A stretch of DNA of 64,000 nucleotides from Phocaeicola massiliensis B84634 = Timone 84634 = DSM 17679 = JCM 13223 (lineage in GTDB: Bacteria; Bacteroidota; Bacteroidia; Bacteroidales; Bacteroidaceae), in NCBI RefSeq assembly GCF_000382445.1, contig NZ_KB905472.1:560776-624775 (forward strand). Direction: 5' to 3'. Position numbers and translations under genes: made by a program. Positions 62,296 to 64,000 of the stretch are shown here, piece by piece. The notes under the pieces are model-generated. The model worked only from the letters and a program-made list of their open reading frames with translations, ran no database searches and was not told where the DNA came from. Each line of letters starts with the position of its first letter. Within the stretch, counting starts at the first letter, position 1.

Positions 62296-63018
62296 ATGAA
62301 GCATAGGCAACATACGTTACAATCAATAATAATAGAGGTAGTGATAGTGCTACTGGCATCAATAATTTCATTCCCATTGAGTGATATTGTCGGTGTTAGC
62401 CTAAGCGCACTGCCATTAGTTATTGTGGTGTGCTATGTCATATTAAAATCCATATACCACTTGTGTATATCTTTATCGGCATATACCATCGAACTGACCT
62501 CTTCTTTTTATCCCAAACAACAGAACAAGGATGAATGTACCCTTGAAGGAATTTCTTCAAGAGCAGGTGATAATGAAATCATGACGAAAAGAATGGAGTT
62601 ATTCCATTATGAATTTCAACATGAGCAACAGCAATACCGTCAGCAAAAAAAGAAAGAAGATGATGAAAAACTTGATGCCATAATGAAATACACACTAACC
62701 ACATTCAAACGACTAAACTTTGGCGAAACAGAGATTTTCCAAATTTGCGAATGCGTTAGATACTTTGTTACCAATAGGCAAGTTCTTACCACCACGGAAA
62801 TACATATCAAGAAACGAACTTCCGTTACGCAAATCTCACTAAAAAACTTTGCATGGAATATTGCCTTCCAATACAATATCTCTGGAGATGTTACAGCAAA
62901 ATTCGTCTTGCATACATTCAATGAATGGTTTGCCAACTCCACCATTGACACCATTAGGAAGAATTTGCGCACGACTACAGGACGACACAAAATTGAAATA
63001 GACGAGAATATCATATAA
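62296..63018 (+). CDS. Two-helix membrane protein of unknown function
   Basis: 240 residues. Two hydrophobic helices at about 10-30 and 35-65 (VVIVLLASIISFPL, LPLVIVVCYVILKSIYHLCI) precede a cytoplasmic part. That part has a glutamine/lysine-rich coiled coil at about 105-130 (FQHEQQQYRQQKKKEDDEK). The C-terminal domain of about 110 residues is unfamiliar (FAWNIAFQYNISGDVTAKFVLHTFNEWF, TIRKNLRTTTGRHKIEID). I do not recognise the family. It lies 151 bp before the HTH gene and near hsdR, suggesting a restriction- or mobile-island component. Confidence 0.65.
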   Translation: MKHRQHTLQSIIIEVVIVLLASIISFPLSDIVGVSLSALPLVIVVCYVILKSIYHLCISLSAYTIELTSSFYPKQQNKDECTLEGISSRAGDNEIMTKRMELFHYEFQHEQQQYRQQKKKEDDEKLDAIMKYTLTTFKRLNFGETEIFQICECVRYFVTNRQVLTTTEIHIKKRTSVTQISLKNFAWNIAFQYNISGDVTAKFVLHTFNEWFANSTIDTIRKNLRTTTGRHKIEIDENII

Positions 63019-63169
63019 GAATGGTAAGAGTATTGCAAATGCCCTCAAAATCGCACATTTATGTCTTTTTACTGCCTTTTTTAGCTTCTAGATAAGAAAT
63101 ATTATCGGAAGTTGCTCTACTATCAGACTAATTATATAATTTTGCTCCTGAATTAAAACATTTTACCTC

Positions 63170-63376
63170 ATGGCTAATTTTAACAGGCTAAAAGTAGTGC
63201 TTGCAGAGCAACAGAAAACAGGAAAATGGCTTGCGGAACAGATAGGAAAATCTAATTGTACTGTGAGCAAATGGTGTAGTAATTCTGTTCAACCAGACCT
63301 CAAGACTCTTAATGATATAGCCAATGCTCTTAATATTGATGTGAAAGATTTGATTGTCAGCAGTACAAATCATTAA
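63170..63376 (+). CDS. Small XRE-type helix-turn-helix regulator
   Basis: 68 residues, essentially one Cro/CI HTH domain: RLKVVLAEQQKTGKWLAEQI, then SNCTVSKWCSNSVQPDLKTL and a final ALNIDVKDLIVSS. It is a small cytoplasmic repressor-type protein. It ends 12 bp before the hsdR start, and such regulators commonly precede type I restriction genes, where they delay restriction until modification is established. Confidence 0.88.
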   Translation: MANFNRLKVVLAEQQKTGKWLAEQIGKSNCTVSKWCSNSVQPDLKTLNDIANALNIDVKDLIVSSTNH

Positions 63377-63388
63377 TGAATTACTGTC

Positions 63389-64000
63389 ATGGAAGTAAAC
63401 AAAAAAGAGTTAAAAGAGCAAGAGATACGCACTCTGTTTATTACTCCTGCACTCCAACAAAAAGGATGGGCTGTAAGCGTAAATATGCGTGAAGAGTATT
63501 ATTTTACTGATGGACGAGTACTTGTTGTCGGCAACCAACATTCGGTAGCAGAAGGTAAAAAAGCCGATTATCTATTATATCATAAAGGTAAGCCCATCGC
63601 TGTTGTTGAAGCCAAAGACAATAAACACGCTGTTGGAGGTGGCATCCAACAAGCTATGGATTATGCCCAAATTCTTGATTTGAAATTTGCGTATTCCAGT
63701 AATGGCGATGCTTTTTTGGAACATGACTTTATCACGGGGAAAGAAACCGAAATTAAGTTAGAGAACTTCCCGACAGAAGAAGAGCTGTACAATCGTTATC
63801 TTGCATCCAAGAACTATGCACCGAATGAACTTAATATTGTAGAAACACCTTTTTATTATGATGCCCATAGCCACGAACCAAGATACTATCAACGCATAGC
63901 GGTTGACCGTACCGTGGAAGCCATTGCAAGGGGACAACAGCGTGTACTTGTAGTGATGGCTACAGGTACAGGCAAGACTTTTACGGCATTTCAAATTATT
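63389..64000 (+). CDS. hsdR: Type I restriction endonuclease subunit R, N-terminal part (cut by window edge)
   Basis: The first 204 residues are open to the window end. An HSDR_N nuclease domain has the D...ExK motif at D60 and E74-A-K76 (KADYLLYH, AVVEAKDN). A Q-motif-like YYQRIAVDRTVEAI and Walker A ATGTGKT at 191-197 begin the DEAD-type translocase. The enzyme translocates and cuts unmodified DNA as a complex with HsdM and HsdS, which should lie further right. It starts 12 bp after the HTH gene. Confidence 0.93.
   Translation, partial: MEVNKKELKEQEIRTLFITPALQQKGWAVSVNMREEYYFTDGRVLVVGNQHSVAEGKKADYLLYHKGKPIAVVEAKDNKHAVGGGIQQAMDYAQILDLKFAYSSNGDAFLEHDFITGKETEIKLENFPTEEELYNRYLASKNYAPNELNIVETPFYYDAHSHEPRYYQRIAVDRTVEAIARGQQRVLVVMATGTGKTFTAFQII

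Noticed and set aside
62139..62306. A 55-codon open frame starting MFSFDARYFHLF
   Set aside because: It overlaps the start of the next gene, is phenylalanine-rich as expected from T-rich DNA, and has no family resemblance.

Overview
The window is chromosomal DNA of a gut Bacteroidales, most like Bacteroides/Phocaeicola. The evidence is a SusC/SusD polysaccharide-utilisation locus with an ECF-sigma/FecR regulator pair, promoters of the Bacteroides type (TAnnTTTG at -7, sometimes with TTTG-like -33 boxes), a long pyruvate:ferredoxin oxidoreductase, HU-HIG type DNA-binding proteins and moderate, AT-leaning composition. No rRNA, tRNA, complete insertion sequence or CRISPR array was seen.

Layout. 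1-1791: start of an ABC ATPase, its membrane partner and a TPR-like lipoprotein, all on the minus strand. 1792-4189: a scarred region with a frameshifted small gene, an AraC regulator, a hexapeptide acetyltransferase, a 21-codon stub of a RibD/DHFR-like gene, one dispersed repeat and a palindromic repeat cluster that appears to be the 5' leader of an HU-like gene. 4190-18346: HU-like gene and a glycan locus (GH29 fucosidase on plus; GH97, an NPCBM-domain glycosidase, SusD, SusC, FecR and ECF sigma on minus). 18701-23753: a TIGR02757 protein and a GH2 / sialate O-acetylesterase pair. 23978-28515: amino-sugar genes, with a NagB-like/PIG-L fusion and true nagB facing a ROK regulator across a 545-bp region that carries two palindromes. 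28712-33644: HAD phosphatase, pgi, gpsA, lysS. 33719-38208: membrane protein, thioredoxin-like protein, amidase, NfeD-like protein and flotillin. 38462-43837: xanthine permease and xpt, nitroreductase, M20 peptidase, aroC. 44182-48825: a hydrolase, aroE, menG, purC and phoH, all minus. 48966-59720: DUF5715-like protein, truA, the TIGR03915/TIGR03916 radical-SAM pair, a DMT transporter, an ATP-grasp-like protein, an AAA ATPase and nifJ. 59721-64000: an accessory end with a broken AlbA_2/Schlafen-like gene, a HAD phosphatase with a terminator-like hairpin in its leader, a two-helix membrane protein, a small HTH regulator and the start of a type I restriction hsdR, which looks like a defence island continuing past the edge.

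How the parts work together. The sigma/anti-sigma pair probably senses a glycan through SusC, whose N-terminal STN domain signals to FecR. SusC/SusD import the glycan and the periplasmic alpha-galactosidase/fucosidase-type enzymes trim it. Amino sugars released from glycans feed nagB and then pgi. The rest is mostly housekeeping.

The most unusual non-coding content is two repeat families. The first is three loci that each carry four tandem imperfect palindromes of about 22 bp, with a different palindrome sequence at each locus (4033-4116, 44031-44118, 59939-60026). The second is a 140-155 bp element with two GC hairpins and TGTGTCAAAAC inverted ends (3024, 38259, 46692), plus a short relative at 11405.
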